Shown: positions 13,101-25,435 of the stretch, in pieces | Position numbering within the stretch: the stretch's first letter is position 1 | Layout of the letters: every line of letters begins with the position of its first letter | From: Usnea hakonensis | Taxonomy: Eukaryota; Ascomycota; Lecanoromycetes; Lecanorales; Parmeliaceae | Assembly: GCA_013423325.1 (NCBI GenBank) | Contig: BLJB01000004.1 | Location: 62,001 to 126,000, forward strand | DNA length: 64,000 bases | Direction: 5' to 3' | Position numbers and translations under genes: made by a program | Notes under the pieces: model-generated | Database searches by the model: none | What the model was told of the DNA's origin: nothing | Seen by the model: the letters and a program-made list of their open reading frames with translations, nothing else

Positions 13101-13461
13101 GACGGATCTCGTTCGAGACGTTTCACACTTACAATATCGAACTGGGACTGCTTCTACCAGAAATACGCCCGGAGAGCTTACTGGTGTGTCGAGAAATTCC
13201 AAGAGCGTTGAGCCTAATGGATCTGCCATCTCTGATCAGAACGTCAACGAATCCGACTGCTCCGAAACGCCTCTCGGTCTACGTACGGATCGTGGAATAC
13301 GACAAGACGGAGAAGAGCATGGTCCTACCGACGCCCACCGCAAAAGAAAAGCGGGCGACTCAGATGAGGAGGTCCCTGATGAGAGCGGGGCAGCTAGATC
13401 CACCAGCGTGAAGAAGATACCCAAGAGACGAAACGTGTCCGGCATAAAGCCATTTTCGTAA
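10101..13461 (+). CDS. Large coiled-coil protein, unknown function
   Basis: Exons are 10101-10572, 10705-10818 and 10907-13461, giving 1046 aa. The introns are 132 and 88 bp, the second with a CACTAAT branch site, and all joins stay in frame. The N-terminus is charged and basic (for example KRPAEDDGRHDQDDSRKRP), which looks like a nuclear localisation region. A long heptad-rich coiled coil covers roughly nt 11160-12550. Inside it is a short repeated motif of the form DELRALATKDELQRLISKDE. The C-terminus has further basic clusters (KRKAG, KKIPKRR). I recognise no catalytic domain. A structural nuclear or cytoskeletal role is possible but only inferred from composition. Confidence 0.75.
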
Positions 13462-14456
13462 CGACAGCGGGTTTGGCAAATTGTCGCTGGTCGTAAATCT
13501 GGGCAAGGGGCATCTTTACCAATCTTGACAGCGTATCAAGGCTAAGACGAAGCATTCTGGAAACTTGGACTTAGTCCTACCACGCTCGAGATTGAAAGAA
13601 GGCTGAGTAGATAAGCGGACATAGCTGCTCAAAAGATCAAGGCGAGAAGACGAATCTGGGCATCTTGGAGAGTTGGCGTTTTCGAGGCAGAGAACAAAGT
13701 ATATGTACAACAGGATTTATGTACATATATGCATAGCGAGTCTTCTGGCAAAGACTGGGTTCGGACACTGGAGGCACTTGTAGAAATCTTCTTGGAAGTT
13801 TTAAGCAAGATTTTACCGAAAAGGATTCGCGTATAGTAGTACTTTAGCTTTGGTGACTCTACAATAATCTTAAGGTACCTAATCTAAAGTAAGTAGGTAC
13901 GGAAAGAGTCGGACGAGCCCTAACCCTACTTTCGTTAGTATTGGGAAGGAGTATTGGCGTCCAGGCTCTCTCTTCATCTCTCTTCTTCTTTCCTCTTCTC
14001 TCTACTGCAAAGTCATCTAAACTTCACCTGGTTTGCCATGACTCCCATAATTAGCTAGCTACATGGAAGAAAGGTAGCGAGTAGCCAAAAGAGCAGACCT
14101 AGCTAATGCTATTGCATTCTCCGCTACAGCTCGCACAGATCGTCTTCCCGTGAGATCATCTACACTTCGTCTCATTATGTAAGGTCTTGTCACATTACAC
14201 TCGCTCTAGTTACATTCTATCTGGGCTTGGCAGCATTGTAGACATCTTTCTCCCTCACATACAGCAATTAAAGCTTCGCTCGCAATCCCGGCTTCCTGAA
14301 CTCTTGATTTTTGGCGTTGGTGATCAGCATATTCGACTCGCGTTTCCGTTCGGAGTGCCGTCACCGCTGCTTTGCTTTGCAAGCTTCTTTTGGCGCTCAC
14401 TGCCCAAAGTCTACATTCGTGCCTCAAACTTCTGGTGCTTTGTCAACACCTGATTC
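13462..14456. other. Intergenic, CT-rich promoter region of the chromodomain gene
   Basis: About 1 kb contains no supported gene. A strong polypyrimidine stretch at about 13965-14005 (runs of CTCTCTTC and TTCTTCTTTCC) resembles fungal core-promoter CT tracts and probably serves the gene starting at 14457. Confidence 0.45.
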
Positions 14457-17400
14457 ATGACTCATCGAAGTAATATGGCTAATCTGGAAGATTTGGGCGA
14501 GCCAAAGGTCAGCGAAGATTCCATCTCACTGACGTCCACTGTGCCCAGCGCCAATCTCGAGAGCTATGAGGTAGAATATATCGTCGCCGAAAGGAGGGTC
14601 ACAGGGGTCAAGGGAGGCAAGGAATATCTGACCGCGTGGAAGGACTACCCCGAACAGGACTACCTTTGGGAGCCAAGGGAAAATTTCAACGAGGATGAAA
14701 TCTTCAATGACTGGGAAATGACCAAAACGCGCATCGCCAAGGGAATTGAGAAGCCTTTTAATGTCAAGGCTTGGATGAAAAGGTGCGAGGTAATCAGAAA
14801 CGAGACTCGGCTTCGGAAGCAACGGCGCCGGCTCAAGAGAGATCGGCTTAGCATACTAGATCGACAGACTTTGGTGCCTGTAGAAAAGGGCGCCAATGGT
14901 GAAAGCTCGAGGCAAGAGCATGCTTCGAGACAGCCCGACAAGCAGATCAAGCGGAGAAGCGTGCATCAAGACCCGCCACCGTCTTCATCCATTTCTGGAC
15001 CTTCTTCCATCCTTTCATCATTATCTAGCCCCGCGTCCGAAGACAGTGACAGACCTCTAGTACCTCGCCACGAGTCAGAGGTCTTCAGCACGAATTCTAG
15101 GTGGACCCAAGCAGAGACGATAGCTTTGGAAGAAGGTCTTCGGACTCTAGGTCCTCGCTGGAAGGAGATCCTTTTCTCGTATGGGCGTAATGGTACAGTA
15201 AGTCAGATATTGAAAGACAAATCCCCTGGCGACTTATACGACAAAGCAAAGAGCGTACGTCAAGAATTCGTGGACAGCGGCAGAGAGCCCCCTGAGTATC
15301 TTCTGAAGACTTTCTCGATGTCAGCTTCCAGTAATGGGTCAAAGACAGCAACGCCAAACCTGTACTCCCCAAGCAGGGGCCAAAGCAGAGCAGCTTCGAA
15401 GGAAAGCAGTAGAAGAACGTCAGCAGATTCATTGATGGCAGAATTGAAGGAGAAGCAAAGGACCCGGGAAGCAAAAAAGCGAGATGCGCGGATGACTGAC
15501 TTGACAGACAACCTGGTATCTACGAAAGGACGAGGCGAGGAGTCAGATAATGAGAACAAGACGGCGAGCAGAGAGCCCAAAGCTTATAAAGGTTCTCAAG
15601 CACATGCTAGGAAAGTCCGAGCAACGTTAAAAAGGGCCAAGTTGGAAGAGAACCCAAAAGCTACAGAACACAAGCTTCACGCCCGAGATGCACTCTCTCA
15701 TCCTAAGGCGACAAGAGAGGCCATAGAAAGTAGCAAGGATGATTCTCTTGATGGGAGACCACTGAGGCATGGAACTCGTGCCAAAGAGCCTTCCAGAATC
15801 ACTGAGCCCCCCGCAGCGAAGCGGCAACCCGTGAATCCTAGTCCCAAGGAGCATGCATCGAATGCCGTTATTAAGCCGAACGCTTCTGGCACAAATGTGC
15901 CGCAATGTAAAGGAGTCGCCCCTAAAGATATTACCCCAAATGCGTGGTCTGGAGCCGCAAGAGCACCAATGGCGCCGGCTCCAAAACCGGCCAGACTAGA
16001 AGCTGCAGGAGGTGGATCAACTCGTACAAGTTCCTTGAAGTTGAAGCCCAAGCTTGGACAGACCGAACCCAAAAAGCCAAGCGTTACGAGCGACATCACT
16101 GCTACATGGAACGCGGAGCCAAAGAGGCGGAAGTCGAATAATTGGGCAACAAGCAATGCCGATCCAGTGGACGGCCAGGATGGCAAACGCAGTTACAAAT
16201 TGTCTGTTCAGAATAGAATTCACAAGAGCCGTCGGGAAGGACGTGCACCAGATCCGAACGCTTTGGTATTCCTAGACCCAAAGACCGGAAAAGCACCAAT
16301 TACCCTCCCTGTTCCTTCACCTAATTCCATGGTGTCTAGAACGCCTCTGCAGCTATATCAGGATGAACTTGCTACAAAAGAAGCCGAAGAACGTCAAGCT
16401 AAAGAAGTTGAAGAGGCCATGCTCATTGACATAAGCGAACCTGATCGACCAAAGAACAGTAAAGACAAAAATGAGGACCGGGAGGTTGGCGAGCAAGGGG
16501 TATCTGAGACACACAGGCTGTTAATCGATGCTTCCACACCGGCGCCGAGGCCTGATGCTGGTGGCATAACCGACGGTCCGCCACGCTTGGACAGCCCCGG
16601 CGTCCCTCCCTCGGCTTCCTCACATCCTGGTATTGGCCCAAATACTCCTAAAGGGCCTAGAAAGGACAAAGACAAAGTCGCTACAGTGTCGTTACAAGAC
16701 TATCTCGGTCGCTCACCCTCATCGACTAGTCTCTTCATCAACGCCAATATCAACTCGCATCGAACGTCGTCCCCAGATGGTTTGTCAAGATTCGCCCTTA
16801 GGAGTCTCCCTTCACAGGAGCAGAAGGACGAACTCTTTCAAAAAGATGACAGAAACTTGGTTATAGGGCATATCAAGCATGGAAAGGATGACGACGAGAG
16901 CATTCAAGTGAGACTCGTAGGGTTTAGCTTTGAGATCAAAAAACTCATCTTGACTATCAAGTCCTTCCCTCGGACTGTTGATTTTTGCTTCGAAAATGTT
17001 TGCCTCGCGAGCGAATACCAAGCCTACTTTCCAGCAGTAAGTCCTTTGTGTTAAAATCAAAGAGTTCGCTGACAATAATCAGGAGCCTTCTGAATACCTG
17101 GGGTCAGGCTCCATCGTCCCATATCACCACTCCGTATTGGCTCTTGAGAACCTAACAGAAATACTTGCGAACAATGTACAAGGAGCTCTTTTCTTTGCCC
17201 CTTTATTCACTATGCTTATTTACCCTGCCGGAGCCAGCGCTTGGGCGTTTCTGGACAAGAAAATTGTACCAAACGTCCATCCCGGGACAAGCTTGAAATT
17301 TATCCTCCGCAAACCGCTGCCACCGCCACACCCAGACAAACTCCGGGTCGCAACTGCTCGATTTGCAAAGGACAACCCCGAGCGGTATATAGAGATGGCT

Positions 17401-18933
17401 GATAAAATAAAAAAGCATCCTGTTCAGGCCGAAGAAAAGAATATCAATATCGTGTTTCGCGACATGTTCGAAATTGATTATGGTCGCCTCGTCGCTCAAA
17501 ATGGGCCCCAAACGCACCCACCCCCCAACATATTCTTCCTCTGCTTCGTCCCTCAAGGCAGTGAAAGATACGAACCGGATCCAGCAAAACGTTCAGCCCT
17601 GCGCATGAGGACGTCCGAAGAACATGATTTGTTCATCAAATTCCTTCAAGCAAACGGTGCTGAAGAGATTTATAGCTTGCAAAACATTGGCTCTCCGGAA
17701 ATCGCGAACAACGGTGCTTGGGATTACTTTCTCAAGAAAGTGAAGTCTGGAAGTATCATTGTAAGTGTTCTTCAGCTTTGAGGGATAAGTAGGTGCGTAG
17801 CTGACATCGCTAGTTCCATGATGCATTCATTCGTTATGACTTGGTTCCCCGCCTTGCCAAGCACCTTTTGCACGGTTCAGTCAATGTTTGGAAGACATCT
17901 CTGTCTCCCATGCACCCTGGGGAGAGGTAAGCAGCTCGAATCATTCACTTCAGGTCAATGTTGACTGTTCAATAGGCATCCACATCTGGTTCGCCTCTTT
18001 CCTCATGGGGGCGTCCTGCTTTTGACCGAATCTCTTATTCTATCTCGGCCGCATGAGGCCCTGAGAATTCTCATGTGGTTCCGTCGTATCCATATCCCCG
18101 GGAAAGCGGCTGGTACCTGGAAGCTCGCCGTGAGGCCACGTGTGCGCGAATGGCTTCTCGATATCATGGATACATATTCGGACTCGGGAAAAGACATCTT
18201 CGGATTCAGCATAAATATTTTTGCAGCAATCTATACAGAGATTTACTGGCTGCTCCAAAAACCCGACCCAGATGACAATGGTTTGTTGTGCTGTGAATGG
18301 GACTACGAAACCCCCACTGAAGAAGCTCCCATCGTCAGCTCCTCCTCTCTACGTGTCTTGCAAGGTCGCAAGGAGTGGAAAGGCGAAGGATCAAACATGG
18401 AACCAGATGAGGACAACATCAGACAAAACGACGATCTGCTCATCCAGTGGTTCGCCGAGTGGGCCATTGTGAATCTCCACAAGTTCCGCAAATATCACGT
18501 CATCCTCGGTTACACGGAAGATCACCCATTCCCCGCGACAGCCATTTCGGCCTACGAGCAGGCCTGGGGCCACATCGAAGTCATGACCTGCGACGAAGCC
18601 TTGGCGCGTCACAAGGTCACCCCTCAAAGCAAGCTCGACGAAATGGAAGCCGAAAGACGCAGGAAACTGAAGAGGGAACTGCCGGCCAAGAGAGCCGCGG
18701 CTGCAAAAGGTCGCAAGGAGGAACGAGAAACCGCGAAGAGGGTCTTGGAAGGTAGGTTGCGACTGTACAGGGATGCAGGCGCTTCGGAAGAGGAAATAAT
18801 CAGAGCGGGACGTCAGCTTCTCGCGGAATGGGGTGGCAGTGAGAAGGAGATTAGGGAATGCAGAGTCGATATGGACAGGCAGTTTGTGGATCGATGGTGG
18901 GAAAGACCCGGCAATGGAGCCCGATGTGAATAG
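14457..18933 (+). CDS. Chromodomain plus Myb/SANT (telobox-like) heterochromatin protein
   Basis: Exons are 14457-17036, 17083-17760, 17814-17926 and 17976-18933, giving 1442 aa. The three introns are 46, 53 and 49 bp, and all joins are in frame. A chromodomain lies at residues ~37-95, with the expected aromatic-cage positions filled (Y37, W61, Y64 in AWKDY); this fits a methyl-lysine reader. A Myb/SANT domain follows at ~213-273 (RWTQAETIALEEGLRTLGPR), ending in a GDLYDK motif that resembles the DLKDK of telobox Myb domains. A long basic, disordered middle leads to a folded C-terminal half (~860-1310) that I do not recognise. The last ~100 residues are a charged helix. A role in heterochromatin is inferred from domains. 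An alternative start is Met7. Confidence 0.8.
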
Positions 18934-19706
18934 GGACGAAAAAAAACACGGCTGAGACGGCTCTCGAATCAGAGGGCGGCTCGTGGTCGTGCGGAATCTT
19001 TTATCTCATTATGATTCTACAAGCATTACTAGCTTACCTCCCTCCCTACCCCTCCCCTCCCCTCCCCTCTGGAAACTTCAAACGACATCTACTATCGAGC
19101 AGACTCGAATTGCGCGAGTAATTCAACCAGGAGAAACCTTCCCCGGCTGCGGAGGGCGGAAAGCATGGGAAAACATACCGCTACATGGAAGGAGAGAGAA
19201 TGCAGAGGACACCTTTCATCTTTCATCTAGAGGGGGGGAAAAGGAAAGAACAAAGATGACACGAAGACATTTATTATTTACAGAGCGAGCATTTCAGGTA
19301 ACAGTACACCTGTCTATGTAGCGATTGATAAACGAGGACACGAGAAACAGTTGCTAGATGCGGTATCCAAAGGCGACTGCATAATTCAGCGATGAAAAAT
19401 AACAAAATGAAATTAAAATCTGAGCCTGAATCAATGGATAAAGACAACACGCTTCTCATTATGCTACCTTACGTACTTATGCCGGCCGAGAACTTGAAAC
19501 GAATGTGCTGTGTGCCCCCGTAGGGACCTGGGCATGCTCTGTATGTTATGGTACAGGAACCCAATTCTCTATCCTTGCTAACAACCCTCTATCAAAGGAG
19601 AACAACAACACCCCACGCTATCAATCAATTTCATGCCCAATTCATAATCTCATGCTCTCGTACCGACCGACTTCCCACTTCAAAAATATGGTGGGCCCTT
19701 CCATCG
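18934..19706. other. Convergent 3' intergenic region
   Basis: This spacer lies between the ends of two convergent genes and probably holds both 3' UTRs. A C/T-rich run (repeats of CCCCTCC) is near 19040-19070. No gene is seen. Confidence 0.55.
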
Positions 19707-22700
19707 TCAAGTTTTCCAAACCTTCACCACCTGCTTGACCGTCTTCCTGCAGAGCGGGCAGTCATGGTTCTGCATCTGCCTCGCGCACTCCTCACACGTA
19801 CTTAAATGGCCACAAGGTAAGAAGACCGCATCAATCTCTTTCTCCCAGCAGATGGTGCAGAAGTGAGCTTCCTCATCCGCATGCTTGAACTCCATGGTTC
19901 CCTTGCCAAAGCGTTTTCGTTTTTTGAACTCGCCAGTGTAAACGTTGCCATATTTGACGTATTCCATCCGACCCTGCCCACTGGGTTCATCGGCCGCCCA
20001 CTCACCATCATAGTTGTCGCCATTAGCGTATTTCATAGAACCTCGGCCGCATTTCCTGCCGGCGACGAAGTCGCCCTCGTAAGCATCGCCAGATAGAGGA
20101 ATCAGAGTCCCATGGCCGTGGGCCCGACCTCCTTTGATGGAATGTGACTCATAGCCACCGCCGAAATAGGAGCTGTTGAATTCGTTGCGAAAGTAGGAGG
20201 GGTTATCGATGCCACGAAGGTATAGGAAGAAGTCGATGGCATTGGCACACTTGCCCTCGGCCTCGAGAAAGGAGACCGTGCCCGGAATAGTATTCATTTT
20301 TGCGGCCCTGCTCGATCACATTAGCATGAAAACAAATCTGCAGAGGCAAAAATCGCATACTCCTCTATAGGGGGACGGCGCTGGGCGATGATAACGTTGC
20401 CATCTCCGCCCACTTCGCCAAATCGATATTCGAACGTCTCGTGTTCACGTATCAGGTCCTTAGATTCAAGTTTGAAGTGCCGCTCATGAATGAAATCCCA
20501 TTGCTCGCTTAGGTCCACTTTCAGCAATCGTTTAGCTTCTTCCGAGATCTTCGCATCACGCCTGACAAAATGGCTATTTATGCCACGAAGGGTCTGCATC
20601 TCGGCATCGAAAAGCTTCAAGAAGAAGTATATCTCTTTGGGATGCACGAGCGTATGAGACTCAACCATTTTTGAGTCATTTGCGATCGGGGTCTCTTCAG
20701 GTCCATTTGAAGCTTCAGCCATTTCAGTATCATCATGACCCGCATCATGGCCACCTTCATCCTCAGACGTTTGGGTGGCTGGTTCAATGGTTCTCCTAGT
20801 AGTTGATAAGTCAGTACTGCCAGTTGGATCTGATTGGGCTTGCTGGACTCGTTCCGGGGCTGGTGATGGACCAGGTAATCCTAATTTGGCTGCATTGATA
20901 GGATCCGTCGTCTTCAGGCTCATCCAGAATCGACACCCACCGCTATGGTGAATCATGTCACCCAGCTCCTCCTCGCTATGATCTTTGAACGAGAGAAATT
21001 GCGGATAGGTGTTGGGCACACATGACGCTCGTGTGTCCAGTGGCCACAACTCCAAAGTGAGTATATCTGATTTGAGGCGAAAAACATCGTTCTCCAGGTA
21101 CTTTTTGACCTCTTGAAGGGTCGTCGAGGCCGGAAATAAATGTTTGTGTCCCAGCAGATCGCGGCTCCGCTCGTCTTGTGACCATGGATTAAAAATTCCC
21201 CGACCCGAGTAGCCCTCGAAGAGCTTATAATGATGCACATAGACGGGGATATCATACTGGAGATCTTTCTTGTCTGTCATTGTGTCATTTGCCGTGCCTG
21301 GAAGTGTCTCTACATGATCGAAGTCTGCCATTTGCGGTTTATCATGGCTAAAAGGAGTGCACAGGAGATGAGAACTAATGTCGGTACGCACGTAGAGGAC
21401 AATGTAAGCGACGGCTGCTGTCTCATCGACGTTCGTGCCACCTCCCTCATGAGCATCAATAGCTTGCTTTGTTGTCAGTATGGTGACTCCCTTGGAAGTG
21501 CTCTCATCGGCATATTTAAGCCATCTTGTTCCTGGTCCCTCGGGCCGTATTACAGAGTAGTACTCAGTGGACTCTAAGTCGCCTGAGTGCACAATCATTC
21601 CATAAAGGCTATAGTCTACCCCCTTGAAAATGATATCTTCATCGATCTTAATTTGATGTGAGAGTTTCTTCCACTTCCTAGCTACATCATCAAAGTCCTG
21701 GCGATGTAACTCGATTTGCAGGACCGATGGACTACCAGAAGGGATCTGGATCTGCCCTGCGAAACTCTGCCAGACTCGGAATGAGTTAGCCGGTCCTTGA
21801 GAAGCTTTGATCAAGGTATCGGCAACGCTCTGGGGTTCGGAGTCTAAGCTATTTGAATAGTATTCACCGCCGAGGCTCTGATACTTGGTAGAGGATCTGT
21901 CATTGTCCATTAAATCTGGCTGCTTGAGAAGCAGTACCTCTCGGAAATGATCGCTACCAAGTCCATTCGCTTCTTCTACGGTGGGAATGTCTGAAGAAAA
22001 TTCGAAGTTGATGATGCGTCTTAAGGTCTCCCAGATTTTTATGACATCCACTTTACGATCCACTTCCGCACCATAGAAGTTCAAGGTCCTTACCAGGTCC
22101 GACAAGCAAAGAGCACTATCAACAGGACTAAAGAGATCCGAATTCTCATTGAGGATGTCCTGAAGTTCTTCAAGTACTGGAGCCATCCGTATCTCCGGTT
22201 CTAGAACAGGATCTGGTATGTGAGTTGTGTGGACAAGATCAACAATGGGTGTGAGATGCAGCCATGCTGATAAGGCTGCAATCATGGCACTTGATTGGTA
22301 TTCCTGGCACTCGAATGCTCTGATACCAGTCATCGCTAGGCTGTTCCATTTGGGCTTGTCATCAGGAGGGCTCCACCATAAGGCGTTGGTATCGTCCTCA
22401 ACGGTACGAATGTATACTGTGAATGAGAGTGTATCATTTCGGAGAAGTGCTCGTCGTTTCAACCGCCGACGTTTATGTATGTCCTCCCACGGAAGGGCAT
22501 CCGGCCCTTCACCATTGAATCGAATCCATCCATACTCTGGGTTATCCTGATAAAAGCGATGACTGCCCTTGTCGTGGACATAGGATCGTGGCTCGTCAGG
22601 ATTATAGATGATGCAGCTTACTTGTGCAGCCACTCCCCAGGACTTTTGCTCGTCGGGCTCTCTTCGCTTGGGAGGGGTAGGAGTGGGATCGGCGTCTTCT

Positions 22701-24001
22701 TCTGATACGTTTGGGACATCCGCATGATCAAGTGACGGTAGCACAGACCTGGATGGGGCTGCAATTTGATGATCTTCTTCCATAATTATCGACTCTTGGC
22801 CTGCATTCGGCACTGCAGAAGACGCCGTAGCATCACTAGCTTTGTGGTCCGCCTCCTCGTACGGTGTTGTCGAACATTCAATAAAGATGCTCATATGATC
22901 AGTACCTTCCTTCCCCCGAGGGTAGTATTTGATGTTCCAATAATAGCCATCAATGAAAACAGATGGAGACCTCATGATGGTCTCTCTATTCGGCTTCTCG
23001 GGTGTGCCACGTACTCCGGTGATCTTCCATTCAATACGTCCGGACTCAGCAGGGATGTACTCTGGATCATCGAGCGGCTGAAACGTTACGTCTTCCCAGT
23101 GGTCGTGGTCAAGTGCACTGAACTCGACCTCCTTTTCAATCTCTTTGAGCTCTTGTTCATCTGGAGATGATTCATCTTCCCTAAGATTCGTCCAGTATGG
23201 ATGCTCTTCTTCGTCGCTGGAATCATCGCTGTCTTCCCCGACTCCTTCAGGCCCGTCATCCAATTCTCGAGCCAATCTCCTGGCTCTCGCCCTATCCCTG
23301 TGGTCGGAACGACGTAACTCCGCCAACGTTTCTGCTGCTCCTCTTCTTGCATCCTGAGCATTGCTGTCTAGCCCTGGTGGCGGTAGGTGTGCGGATGCTG
23401 CCGCAAGAACTGCTTGTTCCCTTAGCTGTGCGTTACTCATGTCACCGGAGGGAGGTGGGATGGTCACAACACGGAGGGCAGTCGATTCGCCGGTTTCCGG
23501 ATTGGTCTGTATGACTATACTGGTATGCGGTCGTCCAAACTCTGCATGCCCAGTGTCTGAATGATGGTGGTCTTGGAAAGTATCCATTGCTTCTGCGTCC
23601 GCCGGGGGAAGAGGTGCAGTTTCCATCTCTGCATCCCCTGGCTCATGCTCGGGGGTATGGTCCTCGGGACCGGAATCTGATTCGTCGCTGTCATCATCCA
23701 TCTCCATTCTATCATGGTCTTGGCCCTCAGTGTCGGCTTGAATAACTGGACTTCTGTTTTGATATTGCTGGCCGGATGAAGCCATGGCGGACGGAGGCTC
23801 GGGCGGGGCAGCGGTGTTTGTGGTGCTGGCCAGGGCAGCTTCGAGGATGAACTGAGGTGGAGGTGGGTCTGAGGTCTCTGGTGTTACGTAGCGGGTGTGT
23901 CTTCGATGATGTGGGGGTGATGGAAGATTGGGCGAGTGGTGGGCAGGTAGGGTTTGATCTGATGCTTGCGGAGGCTCGGGACCTGTGGATGGCGGATCCA
24001 T
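19707..24001 (-). CDS. MATH - USP-like (inactive?) - MORN - RING protein
   Basis: Exons are 24001-20361 and 20307-19707 on the minus strand, giving 1413 aa. The 53-bp intron (GTATGC donor, GCTAAT branch) rejoins the frame as RPPIEEAAKMNT. The first ~290 residues are disordered and acidic. A MATH-like domain covers ~325-540 (WKITGVRGTPEKPNRETIMR). Next is a USP7-like peptidase fold (~560-890), recognisable from SPSVLQIELHRQDFDD, YGMIVHSGDL, WLKYADE and AYIVLYVR. The catalytic Cys position appears to be Glu (QEYQSS) and the His box reads GDLESTEYYS, so the fold is probably inactive. The C-terminus has about three MORN repeats (GDAYEGDF, GDNYDGEW, GNVYTGEF) and a C3HC4 RING (CTIC..CGH..CEEC..CPLC). 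It probably acts as a ubiquitin ligase or scaffold. Confidence 0.85.
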
Positions 24002-25435
24002 GGTGGTAGGCCTGCGATTTGGGGTGTCAAACTTCGTGTCACGGAGATGGCAGGTGGGACCTACTCAAAATGAGAGGAAATGGGAAAGAAGTCTGGATAT
24101 GAGAATTGTACAAGGTTGAAGAATACAGGCACAGAAAGCCTCTACTCCATGAATGATATTGACAAGGTAGCAAAGATTAGAAGTACAGCGGAGAGGGGTT
24201 GTGGATGTGTAGGTGTAGGTGTAGATGCGGACATAAGGAGATGGGGGATGGGGGATGTAAGAAGTAGGGTAGATGTGTGGATGTGTATTCTATGCAACAG
24301 AACGGAGAAAGATGAGGCTACAGTGAGGGAGTAATAATGTAAGGTATGAATCACAGTGAGAGCTGCAACTAAATGTTAAATGCGTGTACGAGTACTTGTA
24401 TACATAGGTACTTAATTACTTTGGTATCACAGAGAGCTCGAGCTAAAGGTATTCTAGGATGTAATCTACCTTACGGTAAATGCCTATTGAAGGTAAGGTA
24501 AGCCTAAAGGTAAGGCTACTTTTTATCACGGGGTGGGTAGATACCTAAGGTACTCCGTACCCTACTGTAGGTACTCTAAACGGGCGACCGTCCTTATGCG
24601 ATAACACGCCAAGAGCACTAAGATACGCTGGTTGGGGACCGTTTGACGCGGCAGGTGGGGCTCCTTAGCCTCTAAGAAGCCTAGCTGCCTAAAGTAGGTG
24701 GAGCCTGTCCAGTGTCTACTACTCCACTGTTGTAAATTACTTTAGAGTAATATGTACCTTGCCTTAGACCCGTAAGATACTCTCTAAAAGAGTGCTATCT
24801 TTTCTCCTCCTCGCACACAGCCTACGAGAATTCGAGGGTACAAGTAATTCCATGTAATACAACTCCAGCCGTACCAAGGGATGATCCATCTCCTCTCATA
24901 TAAAATGACGCTTACACAGAACAACTTTTCCTTCGTTTGTTGCCTATCGTCCCATTCTATCTGTCCTGTCCCTTCGATATGCATTATTATTCTTCTACGT
25001 ATCTGGCCTGTTATAGAATTTCTGAGACTCGACGGTTTCTTGCAGAATCTCTTGCATATCTCTTCCTCGGATTCGCATGCACTTGGCTTACCCTGCGACT
25101 TCAGAAAGCCTGACATTATTTACTGTAATCATCCGGGAATATGCCACTTAAAGCATCGCGTCTTATTTGCGAGATTGCATCACATTGAGCATTGGTAGTA
25201 TTGAGCTGAGTCAATGTTACTGGTATGGTATGTCATGTTGTCCCGAGAGGACACAGCAAAAACACGCCTGAGATATCGCAATGATTTTTGGGCAATGGCC
25301 TTCTATTACTTAGTCCGTCCTTTCGTTGCACACAAAACGCTTTTCTGGAAAAGGTTGTATCATTCAATACAAAAGCGACGCTGCGCTCAAAATTGCTGCG
25401 AAGACCTGCCCAAGTTATCGGCAATGTATCGATGA
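24002..25435. other. Intergenic, no gene seen
   Basis: This is the promoter side of the MATH/RING gene and the 3' side of the MINDY gene. The middle (about 24380-24780) is rich in short repeated words such as GGTAAGG, GGTACCT and TAGGTACT, with no clear unit or terminal repeat. Open frames here lack domains or splice support. Confidence 0.5.
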
